DNA from: Campylobacter vulpis
GTDB lineage: Bacteria > Campylobacterota > Campylobacteria > Campylobacterales > Campylobacteraceae
Reading direction: 5' to 3'
DNA: 64,000 bases
Assembly: GCF_014217995.1 (NCBI RefSeq)
Contig: NZ_CP041617.1
Coordinates: 558,001-622,000 of the forward strand
Shown here: one piece after another, positions 8,762 through 18,351 of the stretch
Layout of the letters: each line of letters opens with the position of its first letter
Numbering within the stretch: the first letter of the stretch is position 1
The notes under the pieces: generated by a model
Seen by the model: the letters and a program-made list of their open reading frames with translations, nothing else
Database searches by the model: none
What the model was told of the DNA's origin: nothing
Position numbers and translations under genes: made by a program

Positions 8762-10057
8762 ATGGAAAAAGAGAAAAAACATCAAAGAACCCACATTCCC
8801 GTTGAGGGCTATAAAATAGAAGATTTAAAGCTGCTTGACTTAGAAAATTTGGTTAAGATTGCAAACGAATGTGAGATAGAAAATCCTAGAGAATTTCGCA
8901 GACAAGAGTTAATTTTTGAAATTTTAAAAGCACAAACTAAAAAAGGCGGCTTTATCCTTTTTACGGGGATTTTAGAGCTTAGTCCCGAAGGATATGGCTT
9001 TTTAAGGGGTATGGATGCAAATTTAAGTGATAGCGTAAATGACGCCTATGTTTCAAATTCGCAAATTCGCAAATTCGCTTTAAGAGTAGGCGATATCGTT
9101 ACAGGACAGGTTAGAGAGCCAAAGGATCAAGAGAAATATTATGCACTTTTAAAGATTGAAGCGATTAATTATCTCCCACTAAAAGAGGCGAAAGAAAGAC
9201 CGCTTTTTGATAATCTTACCCCCATTTTTCCCACAGAAAAAATCAAGCTTGAATATGAGGCGATGAAGCTTACCGGCAGAGTGCTAGATCTTTTCACGCC
9301 CATAGGTAAGGGACAAAGAGGACTTATAGTCGCACCTCCTCGCACGGGTAAAACAGAGCTGATGAAAGAATTAGCCACAGCGATTGCCAAAAATCACCCA
9401 GAAATGCACTTAATTGTGCTTTTAGTTGATGAAAGACCTGAGGAGGTTACTGATATGCAGCGTTGTGTCAAGGGAGAAGTATTTAGCTCGACTTTTGATT
9501 TGCCTGCTTATAATCATGTGCGTGTGGCTGAGCTTGTTATAGAAAAAGCAAAAAGAATGGTAGAAATGGGTAAAGATGTCATCATCTTGCTAGATAGCAT
9601 TACCCGCCTTGCAAGGGCTTATAATACTGCTACTCCAAGCTCTGGTAAGGTTTTAAGTGGAGGCGTGGATGCAAACGCTTTGCATAAACCAAAACGCTTT
9701 TTTGGTGCAGCCAGAAATATAGAAAACGGAGGTTCTTTAACCATCATTGCCACGGCTCTTATTGACACAGGTTCAAGAATGGACGAAGTGATTTTCGAGG
9801 AATTTAAAGGCACGGGAAATAGTGAAATCGTGCTAGATAGAAATATTTCAGATAGAAGAATTTATCCTGCGATTAATATTATCAAATCAGGCACAAGAAA
9901 AGAGGAGCTTTTACAAGGGGTTACAAATCTGCAAAAAATTTGGGCGATTCGCTCTGCTATTTCGCAAATGGACGATGTGGAGGCGTTGAAATTTCTTTAT
10001 TCTAAAATGCTTAAAACAAAAGATAATATCGAGCTTTTATCTATAATGAATGAGTAA
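8762..10057 (+). CDS. rho: Transcription termination factor Rho
   Basis: Rho is the hexameric RNA translocase that ends transcription at factor-dependent sites. The 431 residues comprise an N-terminal domain (about 1-60), the cold-shock-like RNA-binding domain with GYGFLRG, and the RecA-type motor with Walker [11 protein letters not shown], the segment [13 protein letters not shown] and the RNA-binding loop around [10 protein letters not shown]. The start has a good GAGG site (ACAGAGGACTT). dnaX begins 3 nt after its stop, so the two are probably co-transcribed. Confidence 0.97.
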   Translation: MEKEKKHQRTHIPVEGYKIEDLKLLDLENLVKIANECEIENPREFRRQELIFEILKAQTKKGGFILFTGILELSPEGYGFLRGMDANLSDSVNDAYVSNSQIRKFALRVGDIVTGQVREPKDQEKYYALLKIEAINYLPLKEAKERPLFDNLTPIFPTEKIKLEYEAMKLTGRVLDLFTPIGKGQRGLIVAPPRTGKTELMKELATAIAKNHPEMHLIVLLVDERPEEVTDMQRCVKGEVFSSTFDLPAYNHVRVAELVIEKAKRMVEMGKDVIILLDSITRLARAYNTATPSSGKVLSGGVDANALHKPKRFFGAARNIENGGSLTIIATALIDTGSRMDEVIFEEFKGTGNSEIVLDRNISDRRIYPAINIIKSGTRKEELLQGVTNLQKIWAIRSAISQMDDVEALKFLYSKMLKTKDNIELLSIMNE

Positions 10058-10060
10058 AAT

Positions 10061-11572
10061 ATGCTTCAAGCTTTAGCCATTAAATACCGTCCAAAAACTT
10101 TTGATGAGTTAATCGGACAAAAGGCTGTGAGTGCGAGTTTAGAATATGCACTTAATTCTAAACGCCTCGCACACGCCTATCTTTTTTCAGGACTTCGTGG
10201 GAGTGGGAAAACTTCAAGTGCGAGGATTTTCTCTCGTGCTTTGGTGTGCGATGAGGGACCAAATGCCACGCCTTGCGGGGTTTGTAAGCAATGCGTAGCT
10301 GCACTTGAGGGTAAGCACATCGACATTATAGAAATGGACGCTGCGAGTAATAGAGGACTTGAAGATATACAAAGTCTTATAGAGCAGACCAAATACGCCC
10401 CTTCAATGGCACGTTTTAAAATTTTCATCATTGATGAGGTGCATATGCTCACCACTCAAGCGGCTAATGCTTTACTTAAGACCCTTGAAGAGCCACCAAA
10501 TTATGTTAAATTTATACTTGCTACGACTGACCCTTTGAAACTTCCTGCCACAGTGCTTTCACGCACTCAACATTTTCGCTTTAAACAAATCGCACAAAAT
10601 GAAATTTTAACGCATCTTAAAGATATTTTAAATAAAGAAGATGTGAAATTTGAAGAGGAAGCTTTGAAATTTTTAGCACGCAGTGGAAATGGCTCTTTAA
10701 GAGATACACTCACGCTTTTAGACCAAGCGATTATTTTTAGTGAAAATCACATTAGCACGGCGAAAATCACAGAAATGCTAGGCTTTTTAGACCCGTCCAA
10801 AATTAAGGAATTTTACCGTGCTATTTTGCATAAAGATAGAGAGAAAGTGTTTGAGTTTTTAGAGGAACTTCAGGACTATGAGGCAAGTAGCGTAATTGAT
10901 GAAATGTTATTTTACCTTAAAGAAAGCTTTTTTGCTAGAAGTGAGGAGTTTTCAACCTTAATTTATGAAAGATTTTTTAGAATACTTTCAAGAGCTAAGA
11001 ATTTACTTTGCGATGATGATGGATTTACGCTTTGCGTGATGGCTTTTATGATGATGGAAGCGAGTCATTTAAAAGAAATCGATACGCAAATAAATGAACT
11101 TCAAAATCAAATTAAAACCCCGACAAATGAGCCTCAAAAAGAAAATATTAAGCTAGAAATTTTAAAACCGCAAATAAGTCAAAATGCTTATGAGCTTTTG
11201 CTTGAAAAAATTTATGATAGGGATTATGAACTCGCTGAATGCTTTAAGCAAAGCACGAAATTTATAGCTTATGAAAATGAGGTTTTGATTATTAGTTCTC
11301 ATGCACAAGGGCAAAACCGCACTTTACTCAATCAAGGCTTTAAGATCATACGAGAATTATTAAGAGAAAATTTTGGCACAAATGCTAAGATAGAAGTAAG
11401 AAAAGAGCTCGTCATAGACGAAAGTAAATTGCAAAGTCTTAAGCAAAATGTTAATCAAAATGATTTAAATTCGCAATTTGATGAACTCCGTAAAGATGCT
11501 AAAAAGGCAGACCCACAAGGCGAAGCTAAAGAGGCTTTAAAGCAGTGTTTTGGCGATCCTCGAGTAGAGTAA
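10061..11572 (+). CDS. dnaX: DNA polymerase III subunit gamma/tau
   Basis: The clamp-loader ATPase subunit. The 503 residues include Walker A GLRGSGKTSSA, the four-Cys zinc module ending in CGVCKQC, the Walker B/DExx region IIDEVHMLT and the sensor region ending in LSRTQHFRFK. The C-terminal third is poorly conserved and lysine-rich, as usual for tau. It sits 3 nt after rho. I see no poly-A slippery site that would clearly make a separate gamma form. A small hairpin overlaps the stop codon. Confidence 0.95.
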   Translation: MLQALAIKYRPKTFDELIGQKAVSASLEYALNSKRLAHAYLFSGLRGSGKTSSARIFSRALVCDEGPNATPCGVCKQCVAALEGKHIDIIEMDAASNRGLEDIQSLIEQTKYAPSMARFKIFIIDEVHMLTTQAANALLKTLEEPPNYVKFILATTDPLKLPATVLSRTQHFRFKQIAQNEILTHLKDILNKEDVKFEEEALKFLARSGNGSLRDTLTLLDQAIIFSENHISTAKITEMLGFLDPSKIKEFYRAILHKDREKVFEFLEELQDYEASSVIDEMLFYLKESFFARSEEFSTLIYERFFRILSRAKNLLCDDDGFTLCVMAFMMMEASHLKEIDTQINELQNQIKTPTNEPQKENIKLEILKPQISQNAYELLLEKIYDRDYELAECFKQSTKFIAYENEVLIISSHAQGQNRTLLNQGFKIIRELLRENFGTNAKIEVRKELVIDESKLQSLKQNVNQNDLNSQFDELRKDAKKADPQGEAKEALKQCFGDPRVE

Positions 11573-11590
11573 TATAAGTATTACTTTTTG
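11568..11590 (+). terminator. Weak hairpin terminator at the dnaX stop
   Basis: AGTAAT, a six-base loop, ATTACT and then TTTTTG. The stem is short and AT-only, so termination would be inefficient. Confidence 0.4.
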
Positions 11591-11643
11591 TAACTTTTTT
11601 TAATGGTGCAAAATATTATTGACTTCTAAATTCTACAAATAAA

Positions 11644-11660
11644 TATTACTAAAAGTAACT
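11644..11660. promoter_or_regulatory. Inverted repeat upstream of the ato operon (candidate operator)
   Basis: ATTACT and AGTAAC half-sites separated by three A residues form an imperfect palindrome about 90 nt before the thiolase gene. Related GTAACTTTT words occur at about 11590. No regulator gene is adjacent, so the role is a guess. Confidence 0.25.
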
Positions 11661-11746
11661 TTTATCTTAAATTTTTTTTAAAAATTGCTTCTTTACTCAC
11701 ATATATTAACAAAGCTATTTTAATCTTTTAATGAAAAGGAGAAATG

Positions 11747-12934
11747 ATGAAAATTCAAGAAGTGGTTGTAGTAGCCGCGAAAAGAACGGCTATTGGTTCT
11801 TTTTTGGGGAGCTTAAAGCAAACGAAAGCCGTAGAGCTTGTAAGTATGCTAACTCAGTCTTTGCTTGATGAAACGAGGGCTAATAAGGGCTTGATTAATG
11901 AGCTTATTTTAGGACAAGTTTTAGGAGCTGGCTGTGGGCAAAATGTGGCACGCCAAGCCTTGATAAATAGCGGTATAAGTGTCAAAAAAACAGCATATAC
12001 AATCAATATGCTTTGCGGTTCGGGCTTGAAAGCTGTCCAGCTTGGTTTTGACTCTATCCGTTTTAATAATGCAGATTTGCTTTTATGTGGAGGCGTTGAA
12101 AATATGTCCTTAGCACCCTTTTTGCTTGAAAATGCTAGACTTGGTTATAAAATGGGACAGCAAAATTTAACCGATAGTATGATAAAAGATGGAATTTGGT
12201 GTGCTTTGAGTGATTGTCATATGGGCATTACAGCAGAAAATTTAGCGAAAAAATATGAGCTTTCACGCGAAGAACAAGATGAATTTGCACTCAACTCTCA
12301 ACTAAAAGCCGCAGAAGCTATTAAAAATAAGGCTTTTGAGGCAGAAATTTTACCCTTAAAAATTCAAGATAAGAAAAAAGAATTTCTTTTTAGTGAAGAT
12401 GAATTTGTGCGTAAAGATGCAAGTTTGGAAGCCTTGTCGCGTTTAAAACCTGCCTTTGATAAAAATGGCACTGTTACTGCTGGTAACTCTTCTGGGGTTA
12501 ATGACGGAGCAGCTATGCTCTTATTGAGCTCTAAAGAAAAAGCCCTTGAGTTAAATTTACCCATTTTAGCAACCTTAAAAGGCTTTGCTAGTGTGGGTGT
12601 AGAGCCTAGCATTATGGGTATAGGTGCGGCTTTTGCAGCACAAAAGGTGCTTGAAAAAACGCATTTTGGCATTGATGATATGGAGCTTATAGAGGCAAAT
12701 GAGGCTTTTGCAGCACAAAGTTTAGCTACACTTAAAGAGCTTAAAGCTGACGCTAATAGGGTAAATGTCAATGGGGGTGCTATTGCTTTAGGACACCCCA
12801 TAGGAGCGAGTGGAGCGAGAATATTAACAAGTCTCATTTATGCCTTAAGAGCTAGAGGTAAGAATTTAGGTTTAGCGACTTTGTGTGTGGGTGGCGGACA
12901 AGGAATCGCTGCTGTGCTTGAGATAGAAAGGTAA
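11747..12934 (+). CDS. atoB: Acetyl-CoA C-acetyltransferase (thiolase)
   Basis: A thiolase of 395 residues that splits acetoacetyl-CoA into two acetyl-CoA. Visible catalytic elements are the nucleophile Cys in NMLCGSGLKAV (about residue 87), the His motif GHPIGASGARI and the C-terminal Cys motif CVGGGQG. ATG codons at 11744 and 11747 are adjacent; the second lies 5 nt after AAGGAG and is preferred. It heads a tight operon with both CoA-transferase subunits and a carrier, the same order as the Helicobacter pylori acetoacetate cluster, which gives the likely physiological direction: acetoacetate use. Confidence 0.93.
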   Translation: MKIQEVVVVAAKRTAIGSFLGSLKQTKAVELVSMLTQSLLDETRANKGLINELILGQVLGAGCGQNVARQALINSGISVKKTAYTINMLCGSGLKAVQLGFDSIRFNNADLLLCGGVENMSLAPFLLENARLGYKMGQQNLTDSMIKDGIWCALSDCHMGITAENLAKKYELSREEQDEFALNSQLKAAEAIKNKAFEAEILPLKIQDKKKEFLFSEDEFVRKDASLEALSRLKPAFDKNGTVTAGNSSGVNDGAAMLLLSSKEKALELNLPILATLKGFASVGVEPSIMGIGAAFAAQKVLEKTHFGIDDMELIEANEAFAAQSLATLKELKADANRVNVNGGAIALGHPIGASGARILTSLIYALRARGKNLGLATLCVGGGQGIAAVLEIER

Positions 12935-12937
12935 AAA

Positions 12938-13624
12938 ATGAATAAAATCATTACAAATTTAAATGAGGCTTTTAAAGACATAAGAGACGGCGTAACGCTG
13001 TTGGTTGGTGGGTTTGGTTTATGTGGGATTCCTGAATATGCTATCGCAAAGATTAAAGAACTTGGAGTTAAGGATTTGACCATAGTGAGTAATAATTGCG
13101 GTGTTGATGATTTTGGTTTGGGGATTTTGCTGCAAAATAAGCAAATTAAAAAAATCATCGCCTCTTATGTTGGGGAAAATAAAACTTTCGAACAGCAATT
13201 TATTAACGGTGAGCTTGAAGTTGTTCTCACACCGCAAGGCACACTTGCCGAGCAGCTTAGAGCAGGTGGGGCTGGAATAGCTGGCTTTTATACGCGAACA
13301 GGCGTTGGCACTTTGGTTGCGGAGGGAAAGGAGCATAAAGAATTTGACGGAAAAACTTATATTTTAGAAAGAGGCATTAGGGGTGATTTTGCCTTAGTTA
13401 AGGCACAAAAAGCAGATAAATTTGGAAATCTTATCTTTAATAAAACAGCTAGAAATTTTAATCCCCTTTGTGCGATGGCAGGTCAAATAACCCTAGCTGA
13501 AGTGGAAGAAATCGTTGATGAAATAGAGCCTGATAGTGTGCATTTAAGCGGAATTTATGTGGATTTTGTCTATCAGGGAAAAGACTATGAAAAACGCATA
13601 GAAAAAATTATCACAAAAGGATAA
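12938..13624 (+). CDS. scoA: 3-oxoacid CoA-transferase subunit A
   Basis: The alpha subunit (228 residues) of a family I CoA-transferase that moves CoA from a donor such as succinyl-CoA or acetyl-CoA onto acetoacetate. [10 protein letters not shown] (about 24-33) and NNCGVDDFG are the conserved CoA-binding segments of the subunit. It begins 3 nt after the thiolase stop and ends 3 nt before subunit B. Whether the donor is succinyl-CoA (Sco) or acetyl-CoA (AtoDA) cannot be decided from sequence alone; the gene order resembles H. pylori scoAB. Confidence 0.92.
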   Translation: MNKIITNLNEAFKDIRDGVTLLVGGFGLCGIPEYAIAKIKELGVKDLTIVSNNCGVDDFGLGILLQNKQIKKIIASYVGENKTFEQQFINGELEVVLTPQGTLAEQLRAGGAGIAGFYTRTGVGTLVAEGKEHKEFDGKTYILERGIRGDFALVKAQKADKFGNLIFNKTARNFNPLCAMAGQITLAEVEEIVDEIEPDSVHLSGIYVDFVYQGKDYEKRIEKIITKG

Positions 13625-13627
13625 AAA

Positions 13628-14269
13628 ATGTCAAAAGAACTCATAGTTAAAAGAGCAGCTAAGGAAATTCAAAATGGAATGTATATTAACCTAGGCATTG
13701 GTATCCCAACTCTCATCGCTGACGAAATAGAAAAGATGAATTTAAAAGTCTTTTTGCAGTCTGAAAATGGGCTTTTGGGTATAGGTGCGTATCCTACAAA
13801 AGAGCAAGTTGATGCGGATTTAATCAACGCAGGCAAGGAGACGGTTACGGCGGTTAAGGGGGCTAGCTTTTTTGATAGTGCCCAAAGCTTTGCGATGATA
13901 CGCGGTGGGCATATTGATTTAGCGATTTTAGGAGGAATGGAAGTCTCACAAAGGGGGGATTTGGCTAATTATATGATACCGGGCAAACTTGTCAAGGGTA
14001 TGGGCGGGGCTATGGATTTAGTTAGCGGTGCGAAAAGCATAGTGGTGGTTATGGAGCATACGAATAAGCACGGAGAAAGTAAGGTAAAAAAAGAATGCAC
14101 CCTACCTCTAACAGGAAGAGCAGTGGTAAATAAGCTTATCACGGAGCTTGGAGTTTTTGAATTTGAAAATGGCGAAATGTTTTTGGTGGAACTGATGCAA
14201 GGAGTTAGCTTAGAAGAGCTAAAGGCAAAAACTGAAGCGGAATTTAAAATAAAATTGAAAGGTGTTTAA
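13628..14269 (+). CDS. scoB: 3-oxoacid CoA-transferase subunit B
   Basis: The beta subunit (213 residues), which carries the catalytic glutamate in LQSENGLLGIG (about residue 50). IRGGHIDLAILGGMEVS and KGMGGAMDLV are further family signatures. Its stop codon overlaps the start of the carrier gene by 1 nt (TAATG), so the two are translationally coupled. Together with subunit A it should form an A2B2 enzyme in the cytoplasm. Confidence 0.92.
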   Translation: MSKELIVKRAAKEIQNGMYINLGIGIPTLIADEIEKMNLKVFLQSENGLLGIGAYPTKEQVDADLINAGKETVTAVKGASFFDSAQSFAMIRGGHIDLAILGGMEVSQRGDLANYMIPGKLVKGMGGAMDLVSGAKSIVVVMEHTNKHGESKVKKECTLPLTGRAVVNKLITELGVFEFENGEMFLVELMQGVSLEELKAKTEAEFKIKLKGV

Positions 14270-15621
14270 TGTTAAGAGCTTTTACTCAAATCTGTGTTAA
14301 TTTAGCATCAAAATGGCTTCCTGATTCTTTTGTTTTGGTGGCTGTTTTAACGCTTTTTGTTTTTTTATCGGTATGGGGTTTTACAAGTCAAGAGCCTTTA
14401 CAAATTGTGCAAAATTGGGGTAATGGGGCTTGGAATTTACTTGCTTTTTCTATGCAAATGGCTTTGGTTTTAGTTTTGGGTCAAGCCCTAGCAAGCGCTA
14501 AGATTATATCCTCTTTTTTGCAAAAACTTGCCTCCATACCTAAGGGTTATTTTAGTGCTATTTTGTTGGTTACTTTTCTTGGACTTGTGGCTAATCTTAT
14601 AAATTGGGGTTTTGGACTGGTTATATCAGCGATTTTTGCAAAAGAAATTGCAAAAAAGGTTAAAGGTGTGGATTATCGTTTGCTTATAGCGGCAGCTTAT
14701 TCTGGCTTTGTAGTATGGCACGGCGGACTTTCAGGCTCTATACCGCTAACCTTATCAAGCGGAGGTGAAGCTTTAGCGAAAAGCACGGCGGGAATTTTGA
14801 CTGAGGGTATCCCTAGCTCTATGACGATATTTTCGGGTTTTAATCTTACTATTATTGCTATTATTGTAGTGTGTTTGCCCTTTTTACTTGCTTCTATCCA
14901 CCCTACTAAAGAAAATACTTTAGAGATAGACAAAAAGCTTTTAGAGCAAGAAAATAAAGATTTAGAGGTTATTAATCATAGCAAAGATAAAAGTTTAGCC
15001 GTTTGGCTTGAGAATAGTTTTTGGGTTAGTGCTTCCATTTCTATTTTGGGTTTTGTGTATATTGTGTCGTATTTTGTTAAGGGTGGGGATTTAAATTTAA
15101 ATATTATTAATACAATTTTTCTATTTTTAGGAATTTTACTTCATAAAAAACCTGCTTCGTATATTAAGGCTATCAATACTGCTGCGAAAAATGCGGCGGG
15201 GATTTTACTGCAATTTCCTTTCTATGCGGGGATTATCGGCATGATGGTTGCTGGTGGAGAGCATAGTCTTGCAAGTATGCTATCGCAATTTTTCATTAGC
15301 ATTTCAAATTCCGATACCTTTGCACTTTTTGCTTTTTGGAGTGCAGGTTTTGTGAATATTTTTGTGCCTTCAGGTGGAGGGCAGTGGGCTGTGCAAGCAC
15401 CTATTATGATACCTGCTGGATTAGAGCTTGGGATAAGTCCTGCGGTAACTTCTATGGCTATTGCTTGGGGGGACGCTTGGACAAATATGATTCAGCCATT
15501 TTGGGCTTTACCAGCACTTGCTATCGCAGGACTTGGTGCGAAAGACATTATGGGCTATTGTGTTATTACGCTTTTATTTACGGGCTTGGTAATTAGTCTT
15601 GGGTTTTTATTTTTGGTCTAA
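14269..15621 (+). CDS. atoE: Short-chain fatty acid transporter AtoE
   Basis: A membrane carrier of 450 residues with about ten or more hydrophobic segments. The family pattern is clear: NWGFGLVISAIFAKE, YSGFVVWHGGLSGSIPLT, and FVNIFVPSGGGQWAVQAPI. It is expected to take up short-chain acids such as acetoacetate or butyrate to feed the CoA-transferase and thiolase encoded upstream. The substrate is inferred from the cluster. A strong terminator follows 50 nt after its stop. Confidence 0.9.
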   Translation: MLRAFTQICVNLASKWLPDSFVLVAVLTLFVFLSVWGFTSQEPLQIVQNWGNGAWNLLAFSMQMALVLVLGQALASAKIISSFLQKLASIPKGYFSAILLVTFLGLVANLINWGFGLVISAIFAKEIAKKVKGVDYRLLIAAAYSGFVVWHGGLSGSIPLTLSSGGEALAKSTAGILTEGIPSSMTIFSGFNLTIIAIIVVCLPFLLASIHPTKENTLEIDKKLLEQENKDLEVINHSKDKSLAVWLENSFWVSASISILGFVYIVSYFVKGGDLNLNIINTIFLFLGILLHKKPASYIKAINTAAKNAAGILLQFPFYAGIIGMMVAGGEHSLASMLSQFFISISNSDTFALFAFWSAGFVNIFVPSGGGQWAVQAPIMIPAGLELGISPAVTSMAIAWGDAWTNMIQPFWALPALAIAGLGAKDIMGYCVITLLFTGLVISLGFLFLV

Positions 15622-15670
15622 TCAACAGACTAGTTTAAAATTGTTGATATTTTAAGATTTTAGCTTTTAA

Positions 15671-15704
15671 ACCTCACTTTATCAATAAAAGTGAGGTGTT
15701 TTTA
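15671..15704 (+). terminator. Rho-independent terminator of the ato operon
   Basis: A perfect 10-bp stem (ACCTCACTTT / AAAGTGAGGT) with a 7-base loop, followed by GTTTTTAT. It separates the ato operon from nrfHA. Confidence 0.85.
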
Positions 15705-15923
15705 TAATAAAATATGTATATTCGTTGTTAGAAAATTTATTTGAAAAATTAAATAAATTATTAATAAAAAATTTTATTTTTTTATCTTAAAGAATTTGTA
15801 ATAGTGTAAGTTGTGTGAATTATAAATATATATTAAAGACTTATTTTATCCTTAAATAAAAATTAAATATTTCTTACTATAATTTTTCATTACGATTGTA
15901 AATCATTTTACAAGGAGGGGATT
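15705..15923 (+). promoter_or_regulatory. AT-rich leader and promoter of nrfHA
   Basis: No gene is seen here. The likely -10 box TATAAT is at 15878-15883 and the ribosome-binding site AAGGAGGG at 15912-15919. The sequence between terminator and -10 box is extremely AT-rich and could hold regulator sites, but none is clear enough to name. Confidence 0.5.
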
Positions 15924-16424
15924 TTGGGGCAAAAAAGAGCTTTTACGAATCTTTTTGGAATTTTTTTACTTTTGATTTTTGCTTTGTTTGCGGTGGGTTT
16001 TTATACTTTTTACAACGCAAAAGGCATTTCTTATTTTAGCAATTCAAGTGAGTCTTGCAATAATTGTCATATTATGAACGAGGTTTATAATGATTACTTG
16101 GCAGGTTCGCACTCCAAGAAAGTGAAAGGCGAATCGCGTGCAAGTTGTGCGGATTGTCATTTGCCACATCAAGGAATGGAAAAATGGATAGCAAAAGCTG
16201 AAAGTGGTCTAGCTCACGCTTATGCTTTTACCTTTAAACTTGATGAGTTGCCGACAAATTTGAGTGCAACGCAAAAAAGTAAGGAAATGGTGCAAAATAA
16301 CTGCATTCGTTGCCACGGTGATTACGCTGCGGTGGCTGTAAATTCGACAACAAATCCTCACGCAGACAGCTCTTTGAGTTGTGTATCGTGTCATAGTGAT
16401 GTTGGTCATAAACGCGGATTTTAA
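15924..16424 (+). CDS. nrfH: Cytochrome c nitrite reductase small subunit NrfH
   Basis: A NapC/NirT-family quinol dehydrogenase of 166 residues that passes electrons from menaquinol to NrfA. One N-terminal membrane anchor (about 10-30) is followed by four haem sites: CNNCH (45-49), CADCH (75-79), CIRCH (127-131) and CVSCH (153-157). The start is a TTG, chosen because it lies just after a strong AAGGAGGG and gives the usual short cytoplasmic N-terminus. nrfA follows after 14 nt. Confidence 0.95.
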   Translation: MGQKRAFTNLFGIFLLLIFALFAVGFYTFYNAKGISYFSNSSESCNNCHIMNEVYNDYLAGSHSKKVKGESRASCADCHLPHQGMEKWIAKAESGLAHAYAFTFKLDELPTNLSATQKSKEMVQNNCIRCHGDYAAVAVNSTTNPHADSSLSCVSCHSDVGHKRGF

Positions 16425-16438
16425 ATTAGGAGGTTTTA

Positions 16439-18262
16439 ATGAATAATAAAGGTCCTTTATACTTCGGTATAATCGTAGTTATTGCCTTAATTGGCGGAGT
16501 TTTGTGGCTTAATAATGATGTAAGTCAAAAGCAAGCAGAAAGTGTAGGAGGCATTGCGAGTAAAAATTTCGTAGAGATGAGTGATGATAATCCTACTTTT
16601 GATGAGTGGGGCAAAAATTTCCCTGATTATTTGGATATGTATTTAACTGTGGAGAAAGAAAAGCCTTTTGAAACAGATTTTGGTGGGAATTTGGCTTATT
16701 CTAAGCTCATTCGTTATCCACAACTTACCGTGCTTTGGGCTGGGTATCCTTTCTCCATAGATGCAAATGAAGAAAGAGGGCATTTTTGGATACAAGTTGA
16801 TCAAATGGACACAGCTAGAAATAATAAGGATTTTCTTAACGCTCACGGCTTTGCGGGTTTTGGCGGACAGCCGACAGCCTGTATGAATTGTCATAGTGGC
16901 TGGACTCCTTGGCTTTTGAAAAATGTCGCTAAAGATGATTGGGTAGCGTTTAACTCGACTAAATACTGGACAATGATTAAAAATGTTCCAGCAGTTAATG
17001 GCTATAAAGAAGGTTCAGTAGAGCATAGCGGACCACACGGAGGCAAGAGAATGGGCGTAACTTGTGCGGACTGCCATACTCCAAATAATATGAGCTTAAG
17101 ACTTACACGCCCAGCAGCCATTAATGCCTTAGTGGCTAGAGGTTATGAAAGAGATGTAGAGCAAGGCGTGAAAGCGACTAGAGAGGAAATGAGAACTTTA
17201 GTTTGCTCACAATGCCATGTGGAGTATTATTTCAAACCAACAGGCGAAAAAGTTAAGGTTATAGGTGAAAGCATAGCAAATGATACAAGCAAAAAATGGT
17301 GGAACGGCACACAAAAAACTTACGATGAATTTGACACTTGGAGAGATGGTAACAAGCCTACCGAAATCGAAGTAGCGGGGATAGAGCTTGTTTTCCCTTG
17401 GAGTGAGTGGAAAAAGGGTGAGCCATTTAGAATAGAAATGTTTGATGAGTATTATGAAAAAGTGCGTAAGGTTTTTGATAAGGACTGGGCACATAAAATC
17501 AGCGGTGCACCTATGATTAAAATTCAACACCCTGAAAGTGAGCTTTATAGTGGCGGTGTGCATGCGGCAAATGGCGTAAGCTGTGCGGATTGTCATATGC
17601 CTTATATTAGAAAAGGTGCAAAGAAAATGACTCAGCATAATATCACTTCGCCTTTAGCAGATATTAACTCTGCTTGTAAGACTTGCCATAATCAAAGCGA
17701 GGATTATCTTAAAGCTCAAATTAAAGATATTCAAAACTCAACCGCACATAATCTAAGAACAGCAGAATACGCAATCGTAAGTCTTATCACAGACATTAAA
17801 ACAATGCGTGATTCACTTGGTGCTTTAGAATCTTATCAAAGCGAAGGTAAGGCAGATGTGAAGAAGATTAACGAAGAATTGCAAGAAGTGCTAGAGCTTC
17901 ACAGAAAAGCACAAATGAGAGCTGATTTTATTGGTGCGGAAAATTCAACAGGCTTTCATAATCCAAGAGAAAGTTCTAGAATGCTTTTACAAGCTGTGGA
18001 TATGGCTAGAATGGGTCAAACTAAGCTTGTAGAAATCGCTAACGCAAATGGCATAGCAGATTTTAAAACCTCGAATTTAGGCTTTGAAGATATGCAAAAG
18101 CTAAATCCTGGCGAGATACGCTATAAGGTTGATGTTAATAATCACAAGGCTGGAGAGCGTTATTATGAACACGATAATGTTAATGGTAGCCCTTCAAATG
18201 CTCTAATCGAAGGGGATAAAAATCTTAAGCCCTATAATTATCAAGTCGTTGATAAGCAATAA
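16439..18262 (+). CDS. nrfA: Cytochrome c nitrite reductase NrfA (ammonia-forming)
   Basis: The periplasmic pentahaem enzyme that reduces nitrite to ammonium and also detoxifies nitric oxide. The 607 residues have an N-terminal signal/anchor (about 7-24) and five haem sites: CMNCH (148-152), CADCH (209-213), CSQCH (256-260), CADCH (382-386) and CKTCH (413-417). The first, catalytic site is CxxCH rather than the CxxCK of enterobacterial NrfA, as known in Campylobacter, so no dedicated haem lyase for a lysine site is needed. The gene is longer than the roughly 480-residue E. coli protein. Confidence 0.96.
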   Translation: MNNKGPLYFGIIVVIALIGGVLWLNNDVSQKQAESVGGIASKNFVEMSDDNPTFDEWGKNFPDYLDMYLTVEKEKPFETDFGGNLAYSKLIRYPQLTVLWAGYPFSIDANEERGHFWIQVDQMDTARNNKDFLNAHGFAGFGGQPTACMNCHSGWTPWLLKNVAKDDWVAFNSTKYWTMIKNVPAVNGYKEGSVEHSGPHGGKRMGVTCADCHTPNNMSLRLTRPAAINALVARGYERDVEQGVKATREEMRTLVCSQCHVEYYFKPTGEKVKVIGESIANDTSKKWWNGTQKTYDEFDTWRDGNKPTEIEVAGIELVFPWSEWKKGEPFRIEMFDEYYEKVRKVFDKDWAHKISGAPMIKIQHPESELYSGGVHAANGVSCADCHMPYIRKGAKKMTQHNITSPLADINSACKTCHNQSEDYLKAQIKDIQNSTAHNLRTAEYAIVSLITDIKTMRDSLGALESYQSEGKADVKKINEELQEVLELHRKAQMRADFIGAENSTGFHNPRESSRMLLQAVDMARMGQTKLVEIANANGIADFKTSNLGFEDMQKLNPGEIRYKVDVNNHKAGERYYEHDNVNGSPSNALIEGDKNLKPYNYQVVDKQ

Positions 18263-18265
18263 TTT

Positions 18266-18290
18266 AAGCCCGCAAAGTCGGGCTTATCTT
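18266..18290 (+). terminator. Hairpin terminator after nrfA
   Basis: AAGCCCG, a six-base loop and CGGGCTT, 4 nt after the nrfA stop; the T tract is poor (ATCTTCATTT), so read-through is likely. Confidence 0.6.
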
Positions 18291-18319
18291 CATTTCACTT
18301 TCACTTCACAGATTATATT

Positions 18320-18325
18320 TATAAT
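18320..18325 (+). promoter_or_regulatory. Putative -10 box for the PepSY-type gene
   Basis: TATAAT, 26 nt before the start codon at 18352 and before the AAGGAG site. Confidence 0.45.
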
Positions 18326-18351
18326 ACGCTAAATCTTTCAAGGAGTGAGAT

